Assembly: GCA_963920705.1 (NCBI GenBank)
Contig: OY987226.1
Span: 9,736,501 to 9,800,500, forward strand
Length of the DNA stretch: 64,000 nucleotides
Direction: 5' to 3'
Source: Odiellus spinosus
Taxonomy: Eukaryota; Arthropoda; Arachnida; Opiliones; Phalangiidae
The position numbers and the translations under genes were made by a program. Position 1 is the first letter of the stretch; each line of letters opens with the position of its first letter. Below the pieces are notes generated by a model. That model saw only the letters and a program-made list of their open reading frames with translations, did not search any database and was not told the DNA's origin. Shown here in pieces: positions 1-10,800 of the stretch.

Positions 1-1139
1 GGTTGAAACTTTCCTTGCGCTAATGTAAGCCTGCCCATATACCTAAATGGACCATAATTCATCCAATATTATAAAATTAATCATTGTTATTTGTTAATTT
101 CGCTTACCATTTTGTTTCCGGTTTCATTGGACCCACCTTAATAACCTCTTAAAAAAGAAACAAATTTAATGAACTTAGTCTAAATTTAATAGACTGGACT
201 AATTATCACTATACGTGGTAACGTGCATGCTTCGAGGTTTGAGCGATAGTACGGTGACGTCACGAACTCACCAATCATGTAACACAATTCTGAATTCTTC
301 TCGCCAGGAGGAAAGGCCCATAATTCCGACTGTCCGCATCTCCGAGTTTCCGAACTTCCGACAAGTACATAATTCCGACTGCGCCGCCAGAGCACCTCTC
401 AAGGGACAATGCCTACATATTTGTAGGCATTGCAAGGGACAATGAAATACAATTTTTTATAGTGTGTAATCCATTAGCCATGGACATAGTATTAATTGCT
501 CACCTTCAAGTGGTTCCTCTGATTTAATTTTTAAACTGGATCAGTCAATTTTTAAAGGGGTCATTTGCCCTGTGCCACCACTTTATTTCTCACGTTTTGG
601 GCGGTTCAAGGTCAATTTACACAGGAGATAAATTAGATTACCCATTCTGTCAATCCTTTTAAAATACAATTCTTCAAATTATTTAAGGTTAAAACTCTGT
701 ACATGAAACTTGCTTAATATAAAAAAACCTCATAAACTGTATCTAAATTTTAAATTTAATTTCATAAAATGTATTTCTTTTCCACTCCCCATAGAAATTG
801 CCATCTTATGAAAATGTGTTGGTTGTCTGTCTGATTGTCTATAAAAAAGAAAAAACTTAATATTGATTTTAAAATAATAAAAATCAATCGATTTTAAATT
901 TCATTTACTTATTGCGAATAAATATCCATTTTTTTTACTATATTCTCTATATTAATAATTAATAATTTGACACATACATATTTACAACTGATGATACAAC
1001 GATTACAAAATGCACAATTTTTTTTCCATCAACTAATCAATAGTCAAGGAGGGAGGATGATATTTTAGAAATTACTTACGTAATTAGAAGAATTAAAATT
1101 AATTATTTTTACAAAACAAACAATATCTTAGTTTTCTCT
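1..1139. other. Intergenic sequence left of FBXO8
   Basis: AT-rich with a somewhat GC-richer segment at about 215-430 containing two TCCGACTG-type repeats (AATTCCGACTG at 320 and 371) and a small palindrome CTACATATTTGTAG (412-425). No gene recognised. The FBXO8 3' UTR should lie just below 1140. Confidence 0.5.
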
Positions 1140-1339
1140 TCAATCTACTGAATTGGGGGCAATGTGACCAAGAACATAAACATCGTCATACAAATGGCCA
1201 TAAAACTCGTCATCAGAGCGCTGCACAGCGTGACGAACATTTCGAATGAATTCTCTTTTTGACATTTTGTTTTTAACGTGCGGGCTACTCAAGTCAACTG
1301 ACAACATTATGAGCGAAAAGCAGAGCAAATAAACTATAT
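1140..1339 (-). CDS. FBXO8: FBXO8 coding exon 5 (Sec7 domain end and C-terminus)
   Basis: The acceptor is TTTATTTTCAG ending at 1340. Joined to the previous exon it reads SSDIVYLLCFSLIMLSVDLS, SPHVKNKMSKREFIRN and ends GHLYDDVYVLGHIAPNSVD followed by TGA at 1142-1140. It is close to the vertebrate FBXO8 C-terminus with a few extra residues. No clear AATAAA was placed just downstream. Confidence 0.92.
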
Positions 1340-2585
1340 CTGAAAATAAATGTACAGTAATTAGTTTTGAATTGATAATTATAAGTTAGGAGTGTGTGCG
1401 AGCCTTGTTTTATATATTATCAAGCAACGAGCCAAGCTCTGGGTTTCTTACTGAGCTTGAGCTTCGAGTTTTAAATGTAAATCAGTGTTTTGAGCCTTCA
1501 ATGAATCCCAAAATTATGGTTACAATTACAAGCCTCAAGATTGCAATTTCGATCCTTTAATGAGCCTCAAAATTCTGATTTCGAGTGTTTAATGAATCTT
1601 CACACTTTCAGATTAAGTTATCTCTATTTCACAAGTGCTTCAGAGCTGGGTGCTCAGCCTGAAGCTCGATCCAACTAGAAACCTTTCAAGCACTCGCACA
1701 TCATAAAAATAAGTATCAATTTACCCGAACTCATTCCCAACTTCGGATTGCATTTACAGAATCTGGCAGAGAATTTTTCTAGCAGCGTATGGAGGTAATT
1801 ATCATGTTCATTGGGTGCTTGAATGGTTCGGAAAAAACGACGTAAAGCGTGGGGTAAAGATTGATTTTTATAGTTGTGTAGATCAATTAAATGATCTAAC
1901 ACGTCTCTCCTAAAACAAAACAAACAAAAAATGTTTTACAATCAAAAACCTTGATAATATTAAACTTAATACGTTGTAGTAACAAATTAAGGTTACCTGA
2001 TATTTAAAAAGCTTCTCATTTGTCTTAAATTTAAAGCGTGGGTATTGTGAAAGAACTTGGCAATCTCAATTGATGTATTTTCGACTAGATTATGATCAAT
2101 GAAATATTCCATACCCAAGAAAGGATCAGCGTTAAATGTAACTGTCCCTTCATCCATCAAGAGATAAAGTCTGTGATAAGATATTTCTTCATGTTTTGAT
2201 CGTTTATAGATGCTTACGTAACCCCATTGACTTCGGCATAAACTAAAAACGAAAAATTATAAATTAGGGTAAAAATTTTGACTCCTAACATTTAACTTCC
2301 TACCTTTGCCATAACACTTCATCCTGAGCTAACTCTCTCCAAACACAAGCTGCCAAACAGAGATCGGTAGCGTTTAAATGAGATAAAACTGATAAACTCA
2401 ACTCTGGAGGTAAAGTTGAGATATCCATGAAACCCGCTAAAAGGTGGATTGATTAGGAAGTTGGTTTAATTTAAAATTATATTTAACTTTATCTGTAATT
2501 TACTTTGGGGAGCATGGTGATCATGCTCATCTTCTTTCAAACGCTTCAGAATGAGGCTCATAACAGCGGATATCCATGCAGCCAT
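1140..2585 (-). CDS. FBXO8: FBXO8 homologue (F-box and Sec7 domain protein), five coding exons, with a frameshift
   Basis: Minus-strand gene; coding exons 2585-2504, 2437-2304, 2242-1997, 1909-1725 and 1339-1140 (stop TGA). All introns are GT...AG and join in phase. The joined product would be about 281 aa, against 319 for human FBXO8 as I recall it. It has an F-box from about residue 31 (MDISTLPPE, then NATDLCLAACVW) and a C-terminal Sec7 domain (DVLDHLIDLHN, LPHALRRFF, SPHVKNKMSKREFIRN). In vertebrates the F-box protein is a ubiquitin-ligase substrate adaptor linked to the GTPase ARF6. The Sec7 loop reads LPHALRR where active ARF exchange factors have the glutamate motif, so exchange activity is not expected, as for known FBXO8. 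The start is fixed by an in-frame TAA at 2588-2586. The summed exons are 847 nt, one base too many, because of an extra base in 2400-2402. This is either a sequencing/assembly indel or a real lesion. Confidence 0.9.
1725..1909 (-). CDS. FBXO8: FBXO8 coding exon 4 (Sec7 domain, first part)
   Basis: The acceptor is TGTTTTAG ending at 1910 and the donor GTAAAT starts at 1724. Encodes the start of the Sec7 fold: RRDVLDHLIDLHNYKNQS, LPHALRRFFRTIQAPNE, then LHTLLEKFSARFCKCNPKLG. The position that is the catalytic glutamate in ARF exchange factors is not Glu here, as in vertebrate FBXO8. Confidence 0.92.
1997..2242 (-). CDS. FBXO8: FBXO8 coding exon 3 (linker region)
   Basis: The acceptor is TTTTTAG ending at 2243 and the donor GTAACC starts at 1996. 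Reads LCRSQWGYVSIYKRSKHEE, then the conserved LMDEGTVTFNADP and IEIAKFFHNTHALNLRQ. This is the segment between F-box and Sec7 domain, matching the DEGSLTFNANPDEG and EIAKFI parts of vertebrate FBXO8. The frame is intact across the exon. Confidence 0.9.
2304..2437 (-). CDS. FBXO8: FBXO8 coding exon 2 (F-box), carries the frameshift
   Basis: The acceptor is CACCTTTTAG ending at 2438 and the donor GTAGGA starts at 2303. The first part reads GFMDISTLPPE. The rest, in a frame shifted by one base, reads LSVLSHLNATDLCLAACVW and then RELAQDEVLWQ. Both halves match the F-box of FBXO8, so the break is a single extra base in the run at 2400-2402 (TTT on the coding strand where TT is needed). Read literally, the shifted frame gives unrelated protein. 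Confidence 0.85.
2504..2585 (-). CDS. FBXO8: FBXO8 coding exon 1
   Basis: Encodes MAAWISAVMSLILKRLKEDE and a short His/Asp-rich tail up to APQ. The acceptor is TTTTCAG ending at 2593, and the donor GTAAAT begins at 2503, leaving one base (A) that pairs with CG of the next exon to make Thr. An in-frame stop at 2588-2586 lies just upstream, so this ATG is the best start. The N-terminus is the least conserved part of the family, so this exon rests on phase and splice signals more than on similarity. Confidence 0.7.
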
Positions 2586-2883
2586 TTATTATCTGAAAAC
2601 ATAAAATAGTAAATGACGCAAATGAATGCAATAAATGTTGTCAATCGTCAAACATCGATAAAAAAGTACTTACGGCGATAAACAGGGCTTCTTTTCCTGC
2701 ACTTAGTTACAACCAAGGCTTATATGAAAATTATTATTTTTAGCCATTAAAACATTTCATGGTAATTTCAAAGTCAGGTTTTAACGCCAAATTAGCACGC
2801 CTAGATTATTAAACCGGATAAACCATTTAAAATTATAAATATTTCGAAAAATTAACGAATTAACGTTAAATTTTGGGGCTTAC

Positions 2884-2960
2884 CAAACTCCGCAGCAGTA
2901 TTCATTTTCGCATATTTTGACTTTTTGAGAGAGAATGGATGACTAGTGATGATGTCGCCA
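2884..2960 (-). other. Candidate 5' UTR exon of FBXO8
   Basis: On the minus strand a good donor (GTAAGC at 2883) follows a short stretch with small upstream ATGs (ATGCGAAAATGA and one beginning ATGAATACTGCTGCG). The coding ATG in exon 1 is preceded by an in-frame stop, so any such exon would be untranslated or carry a short upstream frame. The 5' boundary is a guess. A 23-nt segment at 2696-2674 flanked by AG and GTAAGTAC could be an alternative microexon or leader exon. Confidence 0.35.
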
Positions 2961-4474
2961 CTAGCTTTTTGTTTAGAACATCTGATTTTTTTCGCGCGAT
3001 ATTCAAATCATCAATTCTAGCGAGCATTTTTATAGCTTGACTGAAAATGTTTAAAACTTTAAATTAGTTTTCTTTGAATAATATAATATCTTTAGATTAT
3101 ATCTTTTAGTGTTTCTAAAAAAAGTATAATTTTAACTACTTGATTTACTCCACGAAATACGTAATTCCTATACTAGTTAGTATTTTCACTAATACTAATT
3201 TCACCTTGACAACCTACGCTCAAAATATCTATCTCTAAAGCTTTTAGTCCAAAAATGAGAGATAAGTACGGCTTGTGGGTGTTGCCAAGTCGGGGAGCGG
3301 TTTCCAAAAATGATCCCCAATGAAACCCAGATTTGATTGGAAAACTACAGTCATTACAAAGAGGCGCGGGACAATGCCGCATCCCATTTCCCTTCTAATT
3401 AGTGTCTATTCTTTTAATTGAATTCCTCTAATATATTCAATTTAAATTTACGTAGAATTTGCAAGTAGAAACAATTAGTTAAATCAAATAGAGTAATTGG
3501 GCAATGGCAATGGGCAAACATTATATAAGTAGACGGAAAGCTTGATGCTCCTTTTTTTCTCGCCAGCTCGACGTGTATTATACGGGCAGGTACCACTATT
3601 CGATTACAAGCAAATGCAATTAGGCAAGAAAGCACTTTCCCGGAGATTTTTTTAGTTGCTCTGAATCTCTCATCGTATCGAAAAGTTTCGTTTTAACCTG
3701 GTATGACCCCCGCGTACGATGAAACATTCGGAATGTTACATTCCCATTTAGGAAAGGAGGATGATCAAAAACTAATAGCAGATTGATATTTGAAATTTAG
3801 CTATACGGATGAAGGATATCAACACGGCAACTCCAATAGAAAAGAAAAAATAATAACTGTAAGAGCTGCTTCTTTCGGTCAAATTAGACCTATCTGAGGA
3901 TCAGAGGATTAGATCTAATTTTGGACTACTATACCTAGGATAGGGTTTCTGTTTAATTGAATAAAATTACAATCAAATTCCAATTCTAAATTGAGAAACG
4001 ATTTAAAGCTTATAATTAAAATTATAACGAAGAGAATTTGTGCTTTTGCTACAAGTGAGAATGAAAACTGACAATAAGTGATTAAAAAAAAAAAGAGGTT
4101 GGGCCAAGGCCTGTAAGCGGAAGGCTGCGACCCAACATCTTTCTCCCGGTGGGTGAATTTGTAACATCTAACTGGTACTAACCAATCCGAAATTTGGATA
4201 GTTAAAGTCATCTTAAATTAAACCATCCGGAACCATCCACTGAGAAAGTCGAGGACTCTCGGAGCAAGTTTTTTACTCTGAATTTTACGAGAGAGCAACG
4301 CTCTTTAAAGGCCCTCTCTGCTCTGAAATTGCCCCTTTAAAATACTTTTCTCTTATGTACACAGCCTAGCTATAACTGTACAAAATGTTATGGTTAACGT
4401 CGTCTGCTAAGCTAGAAAAGAAGGCGACTTTAAAAGGGATTTAAAAATCCCAGATACTCCAATTAACTAGTTGA
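2961..4474. other. Non-coding, upstream of FBXO8
   Basis: AT-rich. Short open stretches here have no recognisable protein features. A GC-richer patch near 4095-4160 (GGGCCAAGGCC, GCTGCGACCC) has no assignable identity. Confidence 0.4.
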
Positions 4475-4560
4475 CTGTTGCAAATTTTTCACTGATCCTT
4501 GTTAAGCCTTTTTTCCGAGTAAGATAATAAATATGACTAGCTTAATATTTGATACGAAAA
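4475..4560 (+). mobile_element. Foldback MITE family 1, right-arm relic
   Basis: CTGATCCTTGTTAAGCCTTT, TTTCCGAGTAAG and CTAGCTTAATATTTG match the inner right arm of the 27.97-kb subtype. Confidence 0.5.
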
Positions 4561-5335
4561 TTTGTTTAGTACTATAAGATATTAAATTACGAAAAGGAAT
4601 AGAAAGATAATCACTAGTTGTTAGACTTCAGTCTTCCTTTAATCGTATTTACGGAATTAGTCATTCCAATAAACTCGAATAAAGATATCTAACGCTGGCT
4701 CTAATAAATCCCCACTCCTTTCATATCCCTGGAACAATACGGTTCTAAAATTTCCGACAAATTCTAAAGATTCCAAATCCGTAAAAATCGTTAAATCCGA
4801 AACATTCCTCCCACTTCATACCATAAGTTTTTTAATGAGAGTTTAAATGAATATAAGTTCCAGAAGCAAAAGACGGTTGCTGCTTATGTCACAAAAATTA
4901 TGCCCTAAGGTCAATTCGGATTCGTCCCCTCATGGTCTCCTTTATAAACCCAAGGAAGGGAATTATTAGTTTCATTTTAAAACCTAAAGAAAAATCTATA
5001 TCGAGAGAAACTAGAGTACGTTCCAGTCGCGAATTTCATTGCGCAAAAAGCTAGGCTTCATGCAAACACTTCTGTTGGAGTTCTTATATAACCCAAACTT
5101 CTACGCGTTGAAAGAATAGACAGAAATGTACTATAAGTGGAACAGATATTTGAAGCGTCATCTAAAACTTTTGAGGAAACTTTAGGGGTAAAAATCTTTA
5201 AACACACGCCTGCCTTTAAGGGTTTTAATACAAATTCATAATATATTGTCGGCTTTAATTTGAAAATTTCTTAAAAGCTGTTAGGTCTAAAATTCTTTGA
5301 GAAGTTAACCATATCCCCCTTTACATACTTCTAAA

Positions 5336-5440
5336 TTAAAGGGATAATGAAGCCCAATCACAAGTGTTTTTCTATCTATTCCTTATCGTTCATATATACC
5401 TTATTTACCAATAAAAACTAATTGTCAAATTTAATTGGAT
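5336..5440 (+). mobile_element. Foldback MITE family 1, left-end relic
   Basis: TTAAAGGGATAATGAAGCCC, then TCTATTCCTTATCGTTCATA and TTACCAATAAAAACTA match the outer left arm; the rest is gone. Confidence 0.5.
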
Positions 5441-5964
5441 AGAAGAGAAGCTGCATGGTGCTTTATTCCGTCAGTAAAACATGTTAAACTATAGTCTTAG
5501 TGTGAATGCGACTAATTGATGACGGAATTCATTCCATTTTAAACGAATTAGGCATCCCGCTGAGACTTAAACTTGCTTTAAAATTTGTAAACGTATGAAA
5601 GATTAATAATTCTATTAATTGTTGAAGTTTTAGTCTTCCTAAACGCCTTCAAAATGCCGTATACACATATAAGGGTATTTTCTGTATCCTATATAGAGTG
5701 AACTTGACTCCCACGCACCTATAGAGGTTTGAAGATCCTATAAATTCGAATTTTTCATTACGTTCCGACCAACGTTTTATTTGCCGCCTACGTGAACCGA
5801 AAGTCTGTCTCTTATCGAAAGTACAATTCCTGTAAAAAGTTGGAGCTTCTAAAAATCACCCAAAACTGAAAAAAGGGAAGCTAAAATGAAAAACAAAAAT
5901 GTTAGGTAGGTCTATGAATTTGACAGAATAGGGAAGAATTTGGTAATTTTTTTGGCAACCTTTA

Positions 5965-6042
5965 AAAAGTGACCGCTAGAGTGTCTCGAATCAGGAAGTT
6001 ACGGGGTGTTGTTTACTTTTACGGAATAAAGAAATTCACTTT
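5965..6042. mobile_element. MITE family 2, arm fragment in inverted orientation
   Basis: CGCTAGAGTGTCTCGAATCA and GGGTGTTGTTTACTTTTACG are the reverse complement of the left part of the copy at 6820. The fragment faces that copy about 0.8 kb away. Confidence 0.65.
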
Positions 6043-6819
6043 TGATGTCGACTTATTTTTTGTGCTTGCGAGCCGTTTTCAAAATATATATTTTTTACTC
6101 TTGATAAAACTGCCAAGATTTTAGAATTTCACCCTCTCTTTTAGAGAGCCAACATTGCACCACCGCTTTCAAGATGGGAATTTAGAAACTACCGTCTTCA
6201 TCTATCTTCTCATCTCATTTCGAAGCTTCACGTTGTTATATCCACGCAAAATTAGAACTAACAGATCCAAAGCTTATGGTACAAACATTACTTTCAGACT
6301 CTTATCAAGTTTCTCCCTATTGGTTACATTTTAGCGAACGCTGTTTATAGATGAAGCCATTTCAATCTCCTTCACACGTATAATTCTAAGCCTCTTTTCT
6401 TCCTCGGAGTCCACACCACCCTTTCTCTCTATGAACTTTAGATCGACGTTGAATCTGTACTTCAAATTGTTTTGCATTTATAAACGATGCGATACTTTAT
6501 ACAAAATAGCGGGTTTTGATCGCATTTATGGTACGGATGATAGTATTAATTCAAGATTTATTTATTTTAAATTTGGTCATTTTGCTTTCGTGAGCGCGAA
6601 TGGGGCCCGATATAAGTATAAGGATCACTATATGAACATTTATACCTTGAAATCTATTCCGAGAATGATTAAAGTTTGTTTTATATTCAGGCTCGAATTG
6701 AATTCTAAAAAATTTCCATAGTAGAAAATTATCATCGTTATGAGAGCGTTTTCGAGGAAATGTATTTAAAACTTCAAATGCCTGGTCAGAAGAAAATTAA
6801 ATTACGTTTAATTATTAAG

Positions 6820-7112
6820 TTTATTCCTTAAAAGTAAACAACACCCTTTAATAGCATAATACTATCAGCTAAGGTCCAGGTAAATGTTCCGGTAGGTTCT
6901 TGTTCGAGACACTCTAGTGGCCAAGCGCGGCCCGCCTAAATTCCGTCCCTCTCTCCCGACTCAAATTATCGAGGAAGAGTCCAAATCACTCGAGCCAGAC
7001 AGGGGGTGATGACTTTTTGGCTAGTTTTAAGTAATGGTCTAGTACGTTTCCCTGGCCCTTTACTGATAATATTAAGCTACGTGCGTTGTTTACTTTCTAT
7101 GGAATTGATAGA
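6820..7112. mobile_element. MITE family 2, diverged copy
   Basis: AAAAGTAAACAACACCCTTT and ATACTATCAGCTAAGGTC at the left; GTTGTTTACTTTCTATGGAA at the right. The interior shares CGCGGCCCGCCTAAATTCCG and GAGGAAGAGTCCAAATCACT with the 34.0-kb copy (as complements). Confidence 0.8.
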
Positions 7113-7599
7113 CTTTTTGTTTAATGTAAAACTTCTATAATGACCCCTGAACTAGTAATTAAAATTTTTAGAATGGTGATACCGAGATGAAACACGAGTT
7201 TATCCTTTTACCCTAATATCCCTTTATTTTTAACACAAAATTAACACGAGTTCCCACATAAAAACATGTTTTTCTCATTTCAAAAAAATATACGCTTCGA
7301 AAAGTAATTAATTTAAAAAGCCAATTAAGCTAATGCTAACTCCTTGACGATCTACATCATTCGAGAGAGAGATAGAGGATCGTGTCAGGAGGAGAAAGGT
7401 GATTTTCAAGTAGCTTCCTCTATAAATAGGGCGAAGAGATGGGCGAAAAAAATATCTAAAAACAACCATCAAGAGTCTGTCGAGCGTATCTTCCGTGTCC
7501 TAACCGATGAAGTATGTACGATCCTTAAAAAAAGTAGTTTGTGTCAACTTATAAAATATAGAACTAGCAATGCTAAAGCTTATTGATACACTGTGTTAA

Positions 7600-8690
7600 A
7601 TTCCATAGAAAAAGAAATAGTATAATCATCATTTAAGACTCAAACCGCCTCAACATTTACGTCTGGGTGGAGGATGGTCAAAAATTTGGGTCTATTTTTC
7701 AACTATCGTCAACTCGGTTTTCCCGGACCGTCAATCGAACTTGACAGCGAATAAAAAGAGAGAGACTCTATCGACGTCACGCCTATTTTACTGTCAACTA
7801 ATACGGTCGTAGATAAGAAGCGCGAGAGAGGGTAAAAATTGTTAATAATGTTTTGGTCGACTGGAATTTGGTGTATGCAAAAAAAGGATATCTTTATTTT
7901 AGGTTATGGGAACCAATTCTCTTCTTATTTTATGAGATAAGGCTTTAAGAACATACAAAAGATGTGGTTCATATTCGTCCGGTCAGTATTTTCTCTTGGC
8001 ACTCGGCCAACCTACTTAGATCAGTTCTTCAGGCAACAAACAGAGAAGCTGATGGGACGGAATACTTAGGTTGAAACCATGGATTGAGTCTTATAAACTT
8101 GTAGGATGTTTTACTTGCGCCAACACCGTAAGTTTTATAAAAAAATAATTACAAAAATTAGGAAATCGAGCTCTTTGAATGGTTCATGTTAAAAAAAACC
8201 ACCACTCGACCAAAACTTGCAGAGTATAAAATGGTTTCAACTACCTGAAAGCAAAGGAATTTGTTTAAAACTTCAAATTTTTAAGAGTTTACGCCTGATA
8301 TAATTTTTTCTATTTCATTATTTAAACGCAGTACGTCGTTAAATAACGAAAACCTCGTTAAAACTTTGAATAAAAATTGCATTACAAGATCGGAAAAGTG
8401 TATCTTTAATGCTTTTCAAGATGATTTTCATAGGATATAATGCTATCATCAAAATTATATTCGTTTATAGCATATATAATACGCTTTATGGATAAAAGCA
8501 GGGCTTAAATTATCCCGCGTATTGATAGCTCTTAAATATAATTGGTTTTAAGGTTTTTGGATCCATGAAAATTTCAACAGTTTTATGATAAAATAAAACG
8601 AAAAACTTAATTCTTGAAAGGGAGGGTTAAGAGGAAAATGTTCTTTATATCAATTCTACTATTCATAATAAAAATAATTTATAAGGAAAT
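7600..8690. other. Non-coding intergenic
   Basis: No gene, inverted repeat or tandem array recognised. It ends shortly before the dispersed repeat at 8697. Confidence 0.4.
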
Positions 8691-8696
8691 ATATTT

Positions 8697-8765
8697 GCGC
8701 CTGTAAAAATGTTCTAGCCGTCGTGCAACAATGTGACGGGGAAAGCCAGCATCTAGGATACATAA
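8697..8765 (+). repeat. Dispersed repeat family 7, copy at 8.7 kb
   Basis: GCGCCTGTAAAAATGTTCTAG, CCGTCGTGCAACAATG and AAAGCCAGCATCTAGG parallel the copies at 44.36 and 59.63 kb. Confidence 0.55.
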
Positions 8766-8882
8766 CTATGCAGGTTTACAGGTTTATTTGGTTGCCACAC
8801 CCGATGGTACACCATTTTTAATCAGGGCGGAAGCCATGAGATGGAAGCTCGGTAAATTAAATAATAAAACATGATAATAATA

Positions 8883-9161
8883 TCAAAAGTAAAAACTGAA
8901 GGGGTCAGCGATTCTGGTTTCTTTCGACTTGGTTGCGTACCACGTGGTTAGGATACGTCTGACTATGTCTAGGTGCGGAACATGAGAGGTCAGAACAAGG
9001 ACGACGGCCAAAGGGCTGTCAAAATGTTTTCCCCGCCAGTCATAGACCGCGGAGTCTTGGCATGTTTCCGGACATTGGTAAAATACACAGTACACGTTCT
9101 CATCAGACAGGGTACATAAAGGTAAATCTATAATAAACATTTCCTTGACCTGCGCACCCAA
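8883..9161 (-). other. Unrecognised GC-richer open stretch inside repeat-derived DNA
   Basis: A minus-strand frame of about 92 codons with a G+C-rich, CpG-bearing composition unlike its neighbourhood, including FDSPLAVVLVLTSHVPHLD. It begins inside a region with CCCTGACCTG repeat motifs and lies close to a copy of a dispersed repeat (8697-8765). No domain recognised. A transposon remnant or captured exon is more likely than a host gene. Confidence 0.2.
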
Positions 9162-9235
9162 ATATTTTATTTCCCTGACCTGCTGGGTTCATTTTCAAAT
9201 TCCCTGATTTTAGTTTTCCAGGTCGAAACCTGTGG
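9140..9235. repeat. TTTCCCTGACCTG-type repeat, short block
   Basis: TTTCCTTGACCTGCGCACCC, ATTTCCCTGACCTGCTGGG and AAATTCCCTGATTTTAG; same motif family as 10.33-10.8 kb. Confidence 0.5.
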
Positions 9236-10329
9236 CATATTCATATATGTTTTGAATAGTTTTGTTAACGATCTTTCCAATTATATTTGTAACTCATTAA
9301 AAATTAGAGACAGAATCACATTAAATGACAAGTACTGTAAGTATTCTATCAAGCAATAAATTAATAACAATTCAAGTATATTTCAGGTGTAGGGAAATTA
9401 CATGAATTGCCCAGACATGCGCTGGTTACGTATGTACTCTGAACTTTCGACTATTGTGGACAAGCTTGTTATTACGATGATAAGATATTAACTATGTAGT
9501 GATGTTCCTAGAAATTATAATTTAACACATCACATATATTATGGTAATTCGTATTGCCTTTACTGTATTCCGACCCATAGTCCAAGGAAGAGCTCCACCC
9601 CTCAACCCTTATAGAGATTTTATATCTTATTGGCTTGAACTGACGTTGCTGAAGGGAGTGGAAAAAAATAAATTAATCCTCCTTTATTTATTTATGAATT
9701 CCTGGTTATAAAAAAAATCAAAATATATCTTCACATAATCACATCAAAAATGAGGTTTATATTTTTTTTTTGGACGAGTGGTTAGCCATAAATTATTACT
9801 TCATAGTACTTCGTAAGCTAAAAATCCCCGATATAAAGGATTTAGAATAGAAAGACAAATAAAAAAAAACTTGAAACGAAATCAGTGAAAACTAAATTTC
9901 GGGGGATACGGTTTGGTACGTGACGAATGTCCACAAAAGCCAGTTTTCAAAAATACAGATGCCTTTATAGAATATAGCTTTCCCTTCCTTTATAAGTCTT
10001 TAAAAGTAGACATTGGAGTGTAGTTTTAGAGGGATTTTATATCAAGAACCGACGCGATGTATAGTTTGCTCGAAGTTCCCCCGTCCCCCGCTTTCGTAAA
10101 TTGAGAAAAGAAACGAAAAAGAAAAGAGAATTGAACGAAAAGAAAAGCAAAAGAGAGACTTGTCTTATTCTCCAATCTTAACAATCCTTGAGAAAATAGA
10201 GGAAGCTTAAGAAATCAAAGGGATTTTTATCTTTATATCATTATCTTCTGCGAAAGTTTGGTATCATTTCTACGTATTGAACCAAAAAGCTAATTTACTA
10301 TAAAAGAATTCTGGGTTGCCGCAAAATTT

Positions 10330-10800
10330 GGGTTTTCCACTTTCCCTGACAATTTAAAAGCATTTTCCCTGACCAAATTAATTTTATTTATTTTTTCTTT
10401 CTTTCGTTATATCATTATGAACAAATATCACAATTATTTGGATTTTCCCTAAACAGTTAATGAAATATTCAAAATTACCGGACGTTAATTTTAGGACAAT
10501 TTTTCAATTACCTGACTCTTCAATGACATTTTGGACCAATTTTTTTATATTCCCTGAACTTTTTGAAACAATTTCCAGACGTTTCCATGTTCATTTCGCC
10601 AATTTTCTAAATTCAGGGACTTTTCATTGATGTTTTGGCCCAATTTTAAAATAACCGGACTTTTCCCTGATAGTTTAAGCAATTCTCCTTTCCACCTGCA
10701 AGTCTGAAACTCATTAACTTTACTCACGACCTTTTGACCTGCATGTTTGAAATTCATTAACTTTACTCTGACCTATTGACCTGCAATTTTGAAATTATCC
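10330..10800. repeat. Degenerate TTTCCCTGAC-type repeat block
   Basis: Many near copies of TTCCCTGAC, TTTTGGACCAATTTT, CCGGAC and GACCTGCA(T/A)(G/T)TTTGAAATTCAT, spaced irregularly. Two similar segments close to the right side (10690-10760 and 10740-10790) share CTCATTAACTTTACTC. Related motifs appear at 9.15, 41.2 and 62.1 kb. Confidence 0.65.
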
